NCBI GenBank assembly: GCA_001600695.1
Contig: BCKQ01000012.1
Span: 457,312 to 521,311 of the forward strand
Origin: Ascoidea asiatica
Taxonomy: Eukaryota > Ascomycota > Saccharomycetes > Ascoideales > Ascoideaceae
Direction: 5' to 3'
Length of the DNA: 64,000 nt
Position 1 is the stretch's first letter. Each line of letters begins with the position of its first letter. The notes under the pieces were generated by a model. It did not search any database. It was not told where the DNA came from and saw only the letters and a list, made by a program, of their open reading frames with translations. Positions 32,123 through 42,515 of this stretch are shown in pieces. Both the position numbers and the translations under genes were made by a program.

Positions 32123-33982
32123 ATGTCTTTTAATTTTTTTTATTTATTAGTTCTTTTCACAACGCTTTTTGGAAAATTGATTTTAGCAGAAGAAGGATTT
32201 TATTCTAATATTCAAAATACTGCTTCAAGTAGTGCTAACCTTGGTGACTTTATTGCAGCAGAAACTGGGACTACTGATGGAGCTTTAAGTACCTCTCTTA
32301 GCACAACTTTGATTACATCTTTAACTACTTCTTATACTACATCATATTCAACAATTGTTTCAACAAGCACCAGTGTGTTATCAACGGTCGATGCAACTAT
32401 AACAGCTGAAAATCTTTTTTCAGAACTCTCAATTTCCTCAGAGATTCCTACAAAAGGATTAACACTTTCTCTCAAAGTTTTGGCATTACAGGGAGGAAGA
32501 CAATCTACAGTGGGTGTACTTATTAGAACTATTAAGATAACAACTGTATCATCATCTGTTCTTCCTTCAGTTTTAACAACTACTAGTGCATCTACAGTAA
32601 AGTATTCAAATTCAACTATAATATCTCCAGATACCCTGAGCTCCAGTGAAACTTCCAAAACGGATATTTCAACATCATATACTCTGCTTACAACTGAAAA
32701 GAAACAAGTCTCTACAACAGATAAATCCACAGAAACAACAAGTAACTTAAGTGAAACAACAGATATTTCAATTACTTCAAAAGAAAGAGTTACAACTTCT
32801 ATTAAGAAGTTACCCACAACAACCTCAATTACTACTTTTGATACAACTTCTGTTTCCACTTCTAAGAGTATTGTAAGTACAAAATCTACTACAAGTACTT
32901 ACTCCAGCGAAACTGAAGCATATACTGAAACGGATGAAGTTAAAAAATATACAGCAACTATTACATCCCTTACTTCTACTTCTACAGGCTCTACAGAATC
33001 AACCGAAGCCAATTCATTAGCTGAAACTGGTGAGTATATTGAGACTAGTAAGTCTATTGAGTCGGTTGAAATTACCAAATATACTTCTACTATTACAAGT
33101 ATTGGTTCCACTGAATCCACTGACTTAGAAGAAGCTCAAACTTCAGTTAAAATTACAGAAACTACTGAAAGTACTGAAACTATGGAATCTTCAGAATCCA
33201 CTAGATATACTACGTCTACTACAAACACTAATAGTATTTACTCAAGTAATAGTATTATAAATGGTGGTTCCAGTGAATATACTTATTCAAGTGAAACTAG
33301 TGAATCTTTTGCAATAATTGAAGATATCCAGTCTACTGAAACTATTCCTTTTACTGATTCTACTGTTTTTGCTGGTTCGAGTGTGTCTACTGAATTTAGT
33401 GAATCTACTAGTGTAACTGCATCTAGTAGTTCCAATACATACACAGATTCTCCAAGAGCAATTACTATATCCGCTTCTTTATCGGTATTTGAGACCTCTA
33501 TGACGACTGATTCTAGCATTTCTTCCAAGAGTACAGGTGGTACTAGGAAAAGTACTTCTGATGAAATAACTGAATATTCAACAGATTCTTCATTTGAAAG
33601 TAAAACAAATGAAATGTCAACTGTAACTTCAGAAGAGGTTTTTGTTTCAAATAATGAATATTTTTCCAAAACTTCCTCGGAACACATTACTGAAACTTCT
33701 TCACATTCAACAGCGATTTCAAGTTCAGATATTAGTGAAACTGGCAAAGCTTCAATTGTTTCACATAGTTCATCTTCTTCAAGCGATTCCAAAACTTCAG
33801 GTCCAAATACTTTTTCTACTCTATCTACTGTTTCAATATCAATTCAAGTAAGTACATCACTTACAAGTGAACCATCAGCTGTAGTATCACAATATGAAGG
33901 TAAAGGTAATAAAGTCTTTACTTCATTGAAATTTTTTGCCTTTGCAAGTATCTCAAATTTCATTTTTATTTTACTCTTATAA
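32123..33982 (+). CDS. Ser/Thr-rich GPI-anchored adhesin-like cell-wall protein
   Basis: 619 residues, intact. A signal peptide (about 1-22, ending I-L-A) is followed by a ~130-residue N-terminal region with T-T-S-Y-T-T-S-Y-S-T, which matches the broken upstream paralogue. Then comes a ~430-residue Ser/Thr-rich stalk with irregular E-S-T-E-T/T-E-S-T units, presumably O-mannosylated. The C-terminal ~25 residues are hydrophobic, ending F-I-L-L-L, preceded by a short charged segment and an S-Q-Y-E block, as expected of a GPI-anchor signal. No PIR, PA14 or flocculin lectin domain is seen, so the ligand is unknown. Codon use is less extreme than in neighbouring housekeeping genes, as is common for Ser/Thr stalks. 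Confidence 0.8.
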   Translation: MSFNFFYLLVLFTTLFGKLILAEEGFYSNIQNTASSSANLGDFIAAETGTTDGALSTSLSTTLITSLTTSYTTSYSTIVSTSTSVLSTVDATITAENLFSELSISSEIPTKGLTLSLKVLALQGGRQSTVGVLIRTIKITTVSSSVLPSVLTTTSASTVKYSNSTIISPDTLSSSETSKTDISTSYTLLTTEKKQVSTTDKSTETTSNLSETTDISITSKERVTTSIKKLPTTTSITTFDTTSVSTSKSIVSTKSTTSTYSSETEAYTETDEVKKYTATITSLTSTSTGSTESTEANSLAETGEYIETSKSIESVEITKYTSTITSIGSTESTDLEEAQTSVKITETTESTETMESSESTRYTTSTTNTNSIYSSNSIINGGSSEYTYSSETSESFAIIEDIQSTETIPFTDSTVFAGSSVSTEFSESTSVTASSSSNTYTDSPRAITISASLSVFETSMTTDSSISSKSTGGTRKSTSDEITEYSTDSSFESKTNEMSTVTSEEVFVSNNEYFSKTSSEHITETSSHSTAISSSDISETGKASIVSHSSSSSSDSKTSGPNTFSTLSTVSISIQVSTSLTSEPSAVVSQYEGKGNKVFTSLKFFAFASISNFIFILLL

Positions 33983-35334
33983 GGTTTTAGTTCTTAGTTA
34001 CATTTGCTTTTTTTTTTTTTATTTCAAATTCTTTCAACTTTCAATCGGAAAGACTGATGAGTGTAATCCGATTCTATTTAATATCCAATAAAAGATTTTG
34101 TTTTCTCTCCTGGGCTTATACAAATAACCTTAAATTTTCGCTACAAAATCATTTTATTTTCATAATTTAATACATATTTTCTTCAAATCATTGCTATATT
34201 TGCGTTTGTGTTGTCCCACACGTATTATTGTGTCCGTGAATGTTTCACTTTTTGTCCTGAATTTGTTGATAAAGCTTAATTACTCTATTTGTGAAAGTCT
34301 AGTTTCCAGTATTACTTACTATCAATAATATGCTTTGTGATAATCTCTGAGCAATAAAAAGTACCTCTGAATTAAATTACAGGTGTATTTGTAGGTGGTT
34401 AGTGAGTGATAAGAAGGAAAAGCAGCTCACTCTTTAACATGACAGCTAGGGTTAACTTTACTTCAAGCGAGGGGTTCAAAAAAGGAGCGCCGCAAAGCTG
34501 GTTTCGGGTGTCTACCCGGGCCGGTGTTTTTAGGTTTGATTTTCCCTGAGTTTGTTTGAGTCCCATGAAAAGAAAAAAGAGCAAGAAACGGAGAGCTGAC
34601 AGAGAGCAGAAGAAGAAGAAGAAGAAGAAGAGGAAGATGATGATGATGAAGGAGAAGAAGAGAGCAATGATGTTGGAGACGACTGCAAGGAAAACAATTA
34701 TAAACACCAGCAATGGGGTCTGGAGATAGAGAAGACCCTGGGTGATATTCTTCCAGTCTTTGATCTCAGAAGAACAGGAGTAAATAAACTTCTTCCATAA
34801 CAATCTTCCATTTACTCCAAAAACCACATCGGGAAGCAATACATAATTCGAAGGGCTGGAACTTCTGATAAAGAATAGGTGGAGTAAAACGTCTAAAGTA
34901 GTCACTCACCCTGAAATGAGAAATGAGTTTTTTATTATATTCAATCTTTGGAACTAAATGTAAATAGGGAAACAAAAGTAAATAAATAGATAAATGAGCA
35001 AAGTAAATAAGCATAACAAATAGGCAAATTGAGCTTAAAAATTGTGCTTATCTCATCTTGCATTTGTAATTTTCAAATTGCAATATTGTAACTCCCCATA
35101 TAACCCCAACTAATCCAATATAATCTAAATTGAGATACTTTAATCATATAAATCAAATTCAACTATCTCTAATTATATATTCAATTGTATATACAGTATA
35201 ATTGAATATATAAATGTGACAGATTTCATCCATCTTTTTCAAAAATCCAGATTCACTTTTAATCTTTTAATTAATCTCATATATAAAATCTAAACTGAAT
35301 AATAATACTTTATAAAATCTACAAAATCTACAAA
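33983..35334. other. Intergenic with GC-rich patch and GAA/GAT tract
   Basis: A GC-rich block (34430-34560) and a purine tract of GAA/GAT repeats (34607-34650) lie in the middle. A 168-codon minus-strand frame here (34399-34905) is largely the complement of that purine tract and gives poly-Phe, so I do not call it. The last 300 bases are AT-rich promoter of the next gene. Confidence 0.5.
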
Positions 35335-37518
35335 ATGTTAAAGGAACAAATTAATATCAAAACAAACAGTGAAATAGTTTCAAATTTAATAAAAAATAAT
35401 ATGTATCAAAATAATAAACAAATTAATAATAATAATAATGACAAGAATCAGAATAATATTAAAACTATAAATATTTCTAAATTAAATTCAAATTTAATTA
35501 CTGATTTTAATAAAAATTCAAGAAATTTAAAATCTTTTGAACAATATAAAGAAATGTATAATGATTCAATACAGGATCCAATAAATTTTTATGAAAAACA
35601 AGCTATTGAAAATTTAACTTGGTTTAAAAAATTTGATTTAGTTAAATATCCAATTTCAAATAATAATAAAAATTCAGATGATATTCAAAATACTTCTTGG
35701 TTCTTAAATGGTAAATTAAATCCTTCTTATAATTGTATTGATAGACATTGTATTAAAAATCCAAATAAATTAGCTATAATTTATGAACCTGATGATCCTT
35801 TTGAAAAAAATAATTTAAAATTAAAATATACATATTCTGAATTATTAATTGAAGTTTCAAAATTATCTCAATTATTAATTTCTTTAAATATTAAAATAAA
35901 TGATATTATTACTATTTATTTACCAATGATTCCACAATTAATTATTTCAATTATGGCTATAAATAGAATTGGTGCTATTCATTCTGTAATTTTTGCAGGT
36001 TTTTCTTCAAATTATTTAAAAGAAAATTTAATTAATTCAAATTCAAAACTTATTATAACTTCTGATCAATGTAAAAGAAGTAATAGAATTATTGAAACAA
36101 AAAAAATTGTTGATAATGCAATTTTCAATAATTCAACAAATGTTAAAAATATTATTTTATTTCAAAGAACTGGAAATTTAAATATACCATTTAATAATAA
36201 AATTGATTTATGGTGGCATGAAGAAATTAAAAATTTTAATAATTATATACCTCCAGTTGAAATGGATAGTGAAGATTCTTTATTTTTATTATATACTTCT
36301 GGTTCAAGTGATAAACCAAAAGCTTTAATTCATTCAGTTGCAGGTTATTTATTAAATTGTATATTAACTTGTAAATATATGTTTGATTTATGTCCAGATG
36401 ATATTATATTTACAGCTGCTGATATTGGTTGGATCACAGGTCATTCATTTGTTTGTTATGGTCCATTATTAATTGGTGCAACTACAATTATTTATGAAGG
36501 TACTCCAACATTTCCAAATCAAAATAGATTATGGGAAATTATTGATAATTATAAAGTTAATCAATTTTATATTGCTCCAACTGCTTTAAGATTATTAAAA
36601 GGTTTATCTTATGGTGATGATTCAATTGATAAATTTAATTTAAATTCTTTAAGAACAATTGCAACTGTTGGTGAACCAATTGAATCAGATTTATGGTATT
36701 GGTATTTTAAAAAAATTGGAAAAAGTAAAATTTCAGTTTTAGATACCTATTGGCAAACAGAAACTGGTTCACCAATAATTGGTCCAATATCTGGAATAAC
36801 TCCATTGAAACCAGGTTCTTGTTCATTACCATTTTTTGGAGTAAAACTTGCAATTTTAGATCCTCAATCAGGTAAAGAATTACAAGGTAATAATGTTGAA
36901 GGAATTTTAACAGTTTCAAGTGCTTTTCCTTCAATTGCAAGAACTTTTTATAGAAATCATTTCAAATTCTTGGATACTTATTTTAACCAATTTCCAGGAT
37001 ATTTTTTCACAGGTGATGGAGCTTCTAGAGATAATGATGGTTATATTTGGATTTTAGGTAGAGTGGATGATGTTGTTAATATATCTGGACATAGATTATC
37101 AACTACTGAAATTGAATATGCAATTCTTAAATCTCCATTAGTATATGAAAATGTTTGTATTGGTACACCAAATTTAGTAACTGGTCAATCATTAATTTGT
37201 TTTGTTATTTTGAAAGATATAATGAGTGAAATCGACATTGAAGTTTATAAAAAAAATATAATCAGTCAAGTTCGAAAACAAATTGGAACATTAGCTAGTC
37301 CTTCAAAAGTTTTCATAGTTAAAGATTTACCTAGAACTAGAAGTGGTAAATTGTTAAGAAGAATTTTAAGAAAAATTGTAAATGGTGAAGAAAATCAAAT
37401 TGGAGATATTACTACTTTAACCAATCCAGAATGCATCGAAGATATAATTTACCTGGTCAGAGGATCAGATTCTCATAGACGAAGGTATAAAATCAAAAGC
37501 TCAAAGATTGAGAAATGA
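35335..37518 (+). CDS. Divergent acetyl-CoA-synthetase-type ligase with altered ATP loop
   Basis: 727 residues with the full architecture of the acetyl-CoA synthetase (ACS) family: the N-terminal ACS domain with F-Y-E-K-Q-A and T-W-F-K, then the AMP-binding domain, then the mobile C-terminal domain. Conserved blocks include D-R-H (near 137), W-W-H-E-E, D-T-Y-W-Q-T-E-T-G with the acetate-pocket Trp (W473), G-R-V-D-D-V-V-N-I-S-G-H-R, and the catalytic Lys in T-R-S-G-K (K672). The phosphate-binding loop at 321-330 reads T-S-G-S-S-D-K-P-K-A where the family has T-S-G-S-T-G-K-P-K-G, losing both flexible glycines after the Ser. The first ~60 residues are an Asn-rich extension. It probably arose as an ACS paralogue; whether it still activates acetate is doubtful. 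A canonical-loop paralogue lies at 40410-42515. Confidence 0.88.
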   Translation: MLKEQINIKTNSEIVSNLIKNNMYQNNKQINNNNNDKNQNNIKTINISKLNSNLITDFNKNSRNLKSFEQYKEMYNDSIQDPINFYEKQAIENLTWFKKFDLVKYPISNNNKNSDDIQNTSWFLNGKLNPSYNCIDRHCIKNPNKLAIIYEPDDPFEKNNLKLKYTYSELLIEVSKLSQLLISLNIKINDIITIYLPMIPQLIISIMAINRIGAIHSVIFAGFSSNYLKENLINSNSKLIITSDQCKRSNRIIETKKIVDNAIFNNSTNVKNIILFQRTGNLNIPFNNKIDLWWHEEIKNFNNYIPPVEMDSEDSLFLLYTSGSSDKPKALIHSVAGYLLNCILTCKYMFDLCPDDIIFTAADIGWITGHSFVCYGPLLIGATTIIYEGTPTFPNQNRLWEIIDNYKVNQFYIAPTALRLLKGLSYGDDSIDKFNLNSLRTIATVGEPIESDLWYWYFKKIGKSKISVLDTYWQTETGSPIIGPISGITPLKPGSCSLPFFGVKLAILDPQSGKELQGNNVEGILTVSSAFPSIARTFYRNHFKFLDTYFNQFPGYFFTGDGASRDNDGYIWILGRVDDVVNISGHRLSTTEIEYAILKSPLVYENVCIGTPNLVTGQSLICFVILKDIMSEIDIEVYKKNIISQVRKQIGTLASPSKVFIVKDLPRTRSGKLLRRILRKIVNGEENQIGDITTLTNPECIEDIIYLVRGSDSHRRRYKIKSSKIEK

Positions 37519-37761
37519 AGAAAGTTCTGTATTTGCTTTCTTAAAAGATGAAAAAAAACAAATAAAAACATAAAAAAAAAGGTTGATTTTGGTTTTGCGG
37601 ATGTATTGCCGATAGCCGGTTCTTGAAGGTTATTGAACTTTGGTTCTCGACGCTGATTGGCTACTGAAAAGAATATTGTTTATTGGAATATAAATATATA
37701 TATAAATTAATTATGTTATGTGATGTTATGATACAGAATTATGATTGTAAGGAAGAGAATA

Positions 37762-39807
37762 TTAACAGAATAGAGCACCATATGTACCGAATATAGCCAA
37801 GATTGAATTGAATATAATTATGAAATAAAAGAATATTTTCTTTGAGAGTGAAAATTCATTGTAAAATAATTTTAAATGAAATGAGAAGGGTAGAATAATA
37901 CAAATTAAAAAACAAATTAAAGATCCTAATAATGCCATTAATTTTCCGAAATTTTTGAAAATTAGAGATAATAAAAACAATAATAAACATGAGATAAAAT
38001 TTGATAAAAGTGTAATGTTTTTATTATGTAGACTTAAAAATTTATTGAACATTCCTTGAAAAATTGTTAGTATTGGTTTAATAATTAAAGGACCTTTAGT
38101 TATTGGTAAAATAATCATTAAAAATATTAAAAAAATAGATAATTTTGAATGAGAACCATTATGTTTACCATTATTTTCATCTCTATTAATGATTGAATTT
38201 GTAATTAAATCTGAAATATCATTACCAAACATTAAATAACCAATAATTGCAATTAAAAAATCTAAGAAAAAAGTAAAAGAAAAAGAAATTATTGAACAAA
38301 TTTTAAAATTTTTAGGTTTTTTCATATCATTATAAATATGAGGAAATACAGCATGACCACCAAAAGGTGCTAATAATATTCCAATTGATAATAAAAGATC
38401 TTTATAAGAGTTTGGATAAATTATATTCAAGCTATCTTTTTCAGTAATATTGAGTGTAGTAATAATTTTAAGTAATGAAAAATTTTCCCAAAATTTTGAA
38501 GATATTGTAATTAAAATAACTGATAAAGAAGTTGAAATAATGGAAATGAAACTTAAGAATGATAAAATATTTAAAGGTAAAAAACTTAAGAGAAAAAAAA
38601 TAATTGAGATTAAAAGTTTATAAAATATTTTATTTAAAAGAAATTGATTATCATAATTTAAAAATACAATTAAAAATTTAAAAGAATCTGCAAATAAAAT
38701 AACTAAAGATAATAAAGCACCAAATAAATCAAAAATAAATATAAAAGTTATAAGATATTTTATAATTTTACCAAATGAAAAAAATGCTAAATCATCATAT
38801 GAATTAATTTTAATATTATAATTAGTATACAATTTATATTGAGATTTTATAATTAAATTTGCAGAATAATTAGTTATTATTGCAAAATATAATAATAATA
38901 TTGAACCTATTAATATTCCAGAAGATTTAAAAGCAAAAGGTAATGAATATAAACCAATTCCAACTAAAATATTAATTGAATTAAAAATAGTTTGAAAGTT
39001 TGAAGATTTATTTGATATTGTATTAATATTATTTTCAATTTTTGTAGGATCATTTGATTTTAAGTTTTCAATTTGATTATCATTAATAGAATTGAAATTA
39101 TTATTCTTATTATTACTAATATTTTTTTTTGATAATAGGTTTGAATGTTCAGTTATATTTTCGTTTATATTCTCATTTGAATTTTCTTCTATGAAATAGC
39201 TTGAGTAATTATTATTATTATTATTGTTATTATTATTTATAATTGGTATACTATAATTTGAAGAGTAATTTGAATCGATATGAGGATTGGAATGAAGATT
39301 GTTTTGAAAGTTTTCATTACCGGAAGTAGATATTGAAATATCTCCACTACTTTGATCAAAGACATCAGAATAATGAGATAAAATTCTTTGTAAAGATTCT
39401 GGATTTCTATCTAGAACTTCATTTCGGGAACTGTTAGGAAATTCCCTATCATTGACATCATTTATATTATTTATATTATTTGTACCAACTTTATTATTAA
39501 AAGTATCTTTATGTGAGTTAAGTAAAACATCATTAAAATCTATTTTATTTATACTGAAACTTTGAGCTCGTTGATAAGAAGAAGCAAAATTCTGTATTGA
39601 GTCTTTAATTGAGGATCTTCTCTTTGGAATTAATCTTCCTGGAGATGTTGAATTTTGAGTATTATTTATACAGTTTTCAATATCTTCATTTTCATTGTAT
39701 GGGGTGTTATTGCCAGTGGTATGAATCATTTCGTCGTTATTGAATAGGTTTTTACTTATACATTTATCTGAATAAGAAATATATTGATTATAAAAAAACA
39801 AAGTCAA
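37762..39807 (-). CDS. AVT1: Vacuolar amino-acid transporter, AVT1-like
   Basis: 681 residues. The first ~270 are a low-complexity, Ser/Asn-rich cytosolic region. The remaining ~410 form about ten to eleven membrane helices of the amino acid/auxin permease (AAAP) family. The entry to the first helix reads Q-T-I-F-N-S-I-N-I-L-V-G-I-G-L, the signature shared by yeast Avt1. A further conserved G-I-L-L-A-P-F-G-G-H-A-V-F block lies near the sixth helix. Avt1 imports large neutral amino acids into the vacuole using the proton gradient. The long N-terminal region fits Avt1 rather than the shorter Avt3/4 or Avt5-7. Saccharomyces Avt1 is about 602 residues (from memory). Confidence 0.88.
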   Translation of the reverse strand: MTLFFYNQYISYSDKCISKNLFNNDEMIHTTGNNTPYNENEDIENCINNTQNSTSPGRLIPKRRSSIKDSIQNFASSYQRAQSFSINKIDFNDVLLNSHKDTFNNKVGTNNINNINDVNDREFPNSSRNEVLDRNPESLQRILSHYSDVFDQSSGDISISTSGNENFQNNLHSNPHIDSNYSSNYSIPIINNNNNNNNNNYSSYFIEENSNENINENITEHSNLLSKKNISNNKNNNFNSINDNQIENLKSNDPTKIENNINTISNKSSNFQTIFNSINILVGIGLYSLPFAFKSSGILIGSILLLYFAIITNYSANLIIKSQYKLYTNYNIKINSYDDLAFFSFGKIIKYLITFIFIFDLFGALLSLVILFADSFKFLIVFLNYDNQFLLNKIFYKLLISIIFFLLSFLPLNILSFLSFISIISTSLSVILITISSKFWENFSLLKIITTLNITEKDSLNIIYPNSYKDLLLSIGILLAPFGGHAVFPHIYNDMKKPKNFKICSIISFSFTFFLDFLIAIIGYLMFGNDISDLITNSIINRDENNGKHNGSHSKLSIFLIFLMIILPITKGPLIIKPILTIFQGMFNKFLSLHNKNITLLSNFISCLLLFLLSLIFKNFGKLMALLGSLICFLICIILPFSFHLKLFYNEFSLSKKIFFYFIIIFNSILAIFGTYGALFC

Positions 39808-40409
39808 AAATAAAGCTTTATTTGAAGAGAGAAAACAGCAGCAAAAAAAACCATCGAAAAAACAACAAAATATAAAAAAACAAGAAAAACAGAAGTAAAA
39901 ATTGAAATAAATAAAATTGAGAAGCCGCCAGCAAGAGAACCGTCACATTGGTTTCAGGAGAGGAAAGACCAGTTTTGTGGGTAACCTGGAGAGCAACAAG
40001 AATAAAAACTAGAAAATACAAAAAAAAGCTCACTCTCAGGTTCAAACTAAGGACCAACAGATTTGCAATTAGAATTGCCATTTTTGTTGTAATTTTCAAA
40101 AAACAAGATGCTGTCTATCAATTTTTGAGTCTCTATTAAAAAATCTCTTGAAACTCTCCAACTTCTAGAAATTTGAACAAAAGAGAATAAAGAATCAAAA
40201 AACTAAACAAGAAAAATTAGTGATAGAGTAAATTATTATGAATTTTGGAAAACTTATTGAATTGATGTTAGCATTTTAGTCAGAATTTGAAAAACAAAAG
40301 TTTAGATTTGAGAATAATATCAATTTGTATAACCATTATGCGTTTGATAGAAAATTCTATAGAGTAATAAATGTGTTAATTAGATATATTTATTATAAAG
40401 CTGAGTAAA
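39808..40409. other. Intergenic between AVT1 and the ACS-type gene
   Basis: The upstream region of AVT1 (minus strand) and the 3' end of the next gene. It contains an A/C-rich tract (39835-39905) and a GC-richer patch (39925-40000). Overlapping short frames are not convincing. Confidence 0.5.
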
Positions 40410-42515
40410 CTAAACTCTTGATTGTTTTACAGCATCGAAGATATTCTGAATAACCAATGGATCCTGAACTGCACTAATATCTCCTAAATCATTTTCATCT
40501 CCGAGTAAAATCTTTCTCAATAATCTTCTGACAGTTTTTCCAGTTCTTGTTTTTGGTAGCTCTTTGACAATGAAAACCTCTTTAGGAGCAGCAAATGCTC
40601 CAATTTCATTTCGAACTTGACAAATTACACCTTTTTTAATTTCTTCTGGCAATAACTCATTTCCATCTTCATTATTACTACTATCATCTCTTAGAACCAC
40701 AAATACAGATACAGATTCTCCTGTAAGTTTATTAGGTTTAGAAACTGCTGCACTATCAACAACATATTTATAATGTAAAACTGATCCTTCAATTTCAACA
40801 GTTGATACCCTATGTCCAGAAACATTTACAACATCATCAAGTCTACCCAATAAATATATATATCCATCTTTATCTCTGGAAGCTGCATCTCCTGTGAAAT
40901 AATATCCTGGAAATGGTTTTAAATATGTCTCCAAATATCTTTCTCTATCTCCCCAAATACCTCGAATCATTCCAGGCCACTCATTTTTAAAACATAATGC
41001 ACCTTCAACATCATCACCTTCTATTTCTTCTCCTGTTTGAGGATCTAAAATTGCAACTGAAACTCCTAAAACTGGAAAACCTGATGAACTTGCCTTCATA
41101 GGTGTCACTCCACTTATAGGAGCAATCATTATACTACAAGTTTCTGTCTGAGCATAAGAATCTTGAATAGTAATTTCTGTTTTACCAAAATTATAATAAC
41201 ACCATTTCCAATCTTCAATTGTACTAGGTTCACCTCCACAAAGAAATGATCTAATTGATTTTAAATCAAATCTATTAATTAATTCATCTCCAAACTTATT
41301 TAACATTCTAATTCCAGTTGGTCCTAATAAAGTATGAGTTACTTTCCATTTTTCTAAAATTTCATAAAATCTATGTTCATATGGGAAAAATGGTATACCT
41401 TCAAAAATAACTGTTGAACATCCTGTTAATAATGGTCCATAAGTTCCAAATGTATGACCTGCAATCCATCCTATATCTCCTAAACAAAATATAACATCAT
41501 TTTCATTTTCATCCCATGTATATTTTGAATTCATTACTGAACTTAATAAACTTCCTGCAGTTGAATGAATTACACCTTTTGGTTTACCAGTAGATCCTGA
41601 AGTATATAATACATATAATGGATCTTCACTATTCATTTCAACAGGTTTAATATATTTATCATATAATGGAACATTTTCATCCCACCAAAAATCACGTCCT
41701 TTAGTCATTGATGTATCTTTTGAACCAGTATTTCTGTAAACAATAATATTTTTTACACTTTCACAATCTTTTTTAATTGCATCATCAATAATTTTTTTTA
41801 ATTTAATCGTTTTTTTTCCACGAATTAATTCATCAGAAGTTATAATAATTTTAGATTTAACATCAGATATTCTATCTCTAACAGATAAATAAGAAAATCC
41901 TGCAAATATACAACAATGAATTGCACCAATTCTATTAACTGCCATACAAGAAATTATTGCTTCTAAATTCATTGGCATATAAATACAAACTGTATCACCT
42001 TTTTTAATACCTAGATTAATTAAAAAATTACTTAATTGACAAGTTTGTTCCAAAAATTCTTTATAAGTTAAAATTTTAGAATTATTTGGTAAATTTCCTT
42101 CGAATATTAAAGCAGCTTTATTTGGATTTTTTATTGCATGTCTATCAATACAATTATAAGAAGCATTAATTTTACCATTTGTAAACCAATTATATTCTAA
42201 TTTTGAAATATAGTCTTGATCATTATTATTGAATTGATTTGAATTAGATGAAATTAAATTTTTATAAATTTTTGGTTCTTTAACTTTATCAAAATTTTTA
42301 AACCAAGTTAAATGTTTTAAAGCCATTTCTTTATAAAATTCATCAGAATTATTTATTGAATGATTATATAATTTATAAAATTCATTCATTGATTTTATTA
42401 AAGGTTTACCAGTATGTCTTTTGAAATATTCTTTACTTGGTTTAATCGGTTTTGATAAATCATGTTCAATAAAATTTTGATCATGCCTTGGATTTGAAAT
42501 TTGTATATTCTTCAT
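40410..42515 (-). CDS. ACS: Acetyl-CoA-synthetase-family acyl-CoA synthetase with changed substrate pocket
   Basis: 701 residues, similar in length to yeast Acs1 and Acs2. The phosphate loop is canonical, T-S-G-S-T-G-K-P-K-G at 305-314. The D-R-H-A-I block, W-W-D-E-N, and G-R-L-D-D-V-V-N-V-S-G-H-R are present, as is the acetylatable catalytic Lys in T-R-T-G-K (K660). The A5 motif reads Y-A-Q-T-E-T-C-S, with Ala455 in place of the Trp that closes the acetate pocket in acetyl-CoA synthetases, and Cys for the following Gly. In the family that Trp limits the substrate to two or three carbons, so this enzyme may accept a longer or branched acyl group. It could be the cell's main acetyl-CoA synthetase or a specialised acyl-CoA synthetase. 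Cytosolic or nuclear location is likely; no transit peptide is obvious. Confidence 0.9.
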   Translation of the reverse strand: MKNIQISNPRHDQNFIEHDLSKPIKPSKEYFKRHTGKPLIKSMNEFYKLYNHSINNSDEFYKEMALKHLTWFKNFDKVKEPKIYKNLISSNSNQFNNNDQDYISKLEYNWFTNGKINASYNCIDRHAIKNPNKAALIFEGNLPNNSKILTYKEFLEQTCQLSNFLINLGIKKGDTVCIYMPMNLEAIISCMAVNRIGAIHCCIFAGFSYLSVRDRISDVKSKIIITSDELIRGKKTIKLKKIIDDAIKKDCESVKNIIVYRNTGSKDTSMTKGRDFWWDENVPLYDKYIKPVEMNSEDPLYVLYTSGSTGKPKGVIHSTAGSLLSSVMNSKYTWDENENDVIFCLGDIGWIAGHTFGTYGPLLTGCSTVIFEGIPFFPYEHRFYEILEKWKVTHTLLGPTGIRMLNKFGDELINRFDLKSIRSFLCGGEPSTIEDWKWCYYNFGKTEITIQDSYAQTETCSIMIAPISGVTPMKASSSGFPVLGVSVAILDPQTGEEIEGDDVEGALCFKNEWPGMIRGIWGDRERYLETYLKPFPGYYFTGDAASRDKDGYIYLLGRLDDVVNVSGHRVSTVEIEGSVLHYKYVVDSAAVSKPNKLTGESVSVFVVLRDDSSNNEDGNELLPEEIKKGVICQVRNEIGAFAAPKEVFIVKELPKTRTGKTVRRLLRKILLGDENDLGDISAVQDPLVIQNIFDAVKQSRV

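Noticed and set aside
34399-34905. 168-codon minus-strand frame
   Set aside because: Much of it is the complement of a GAA/GAT purine tract giving poly-Phe; base composition changes sharply inside it and there is no domain.
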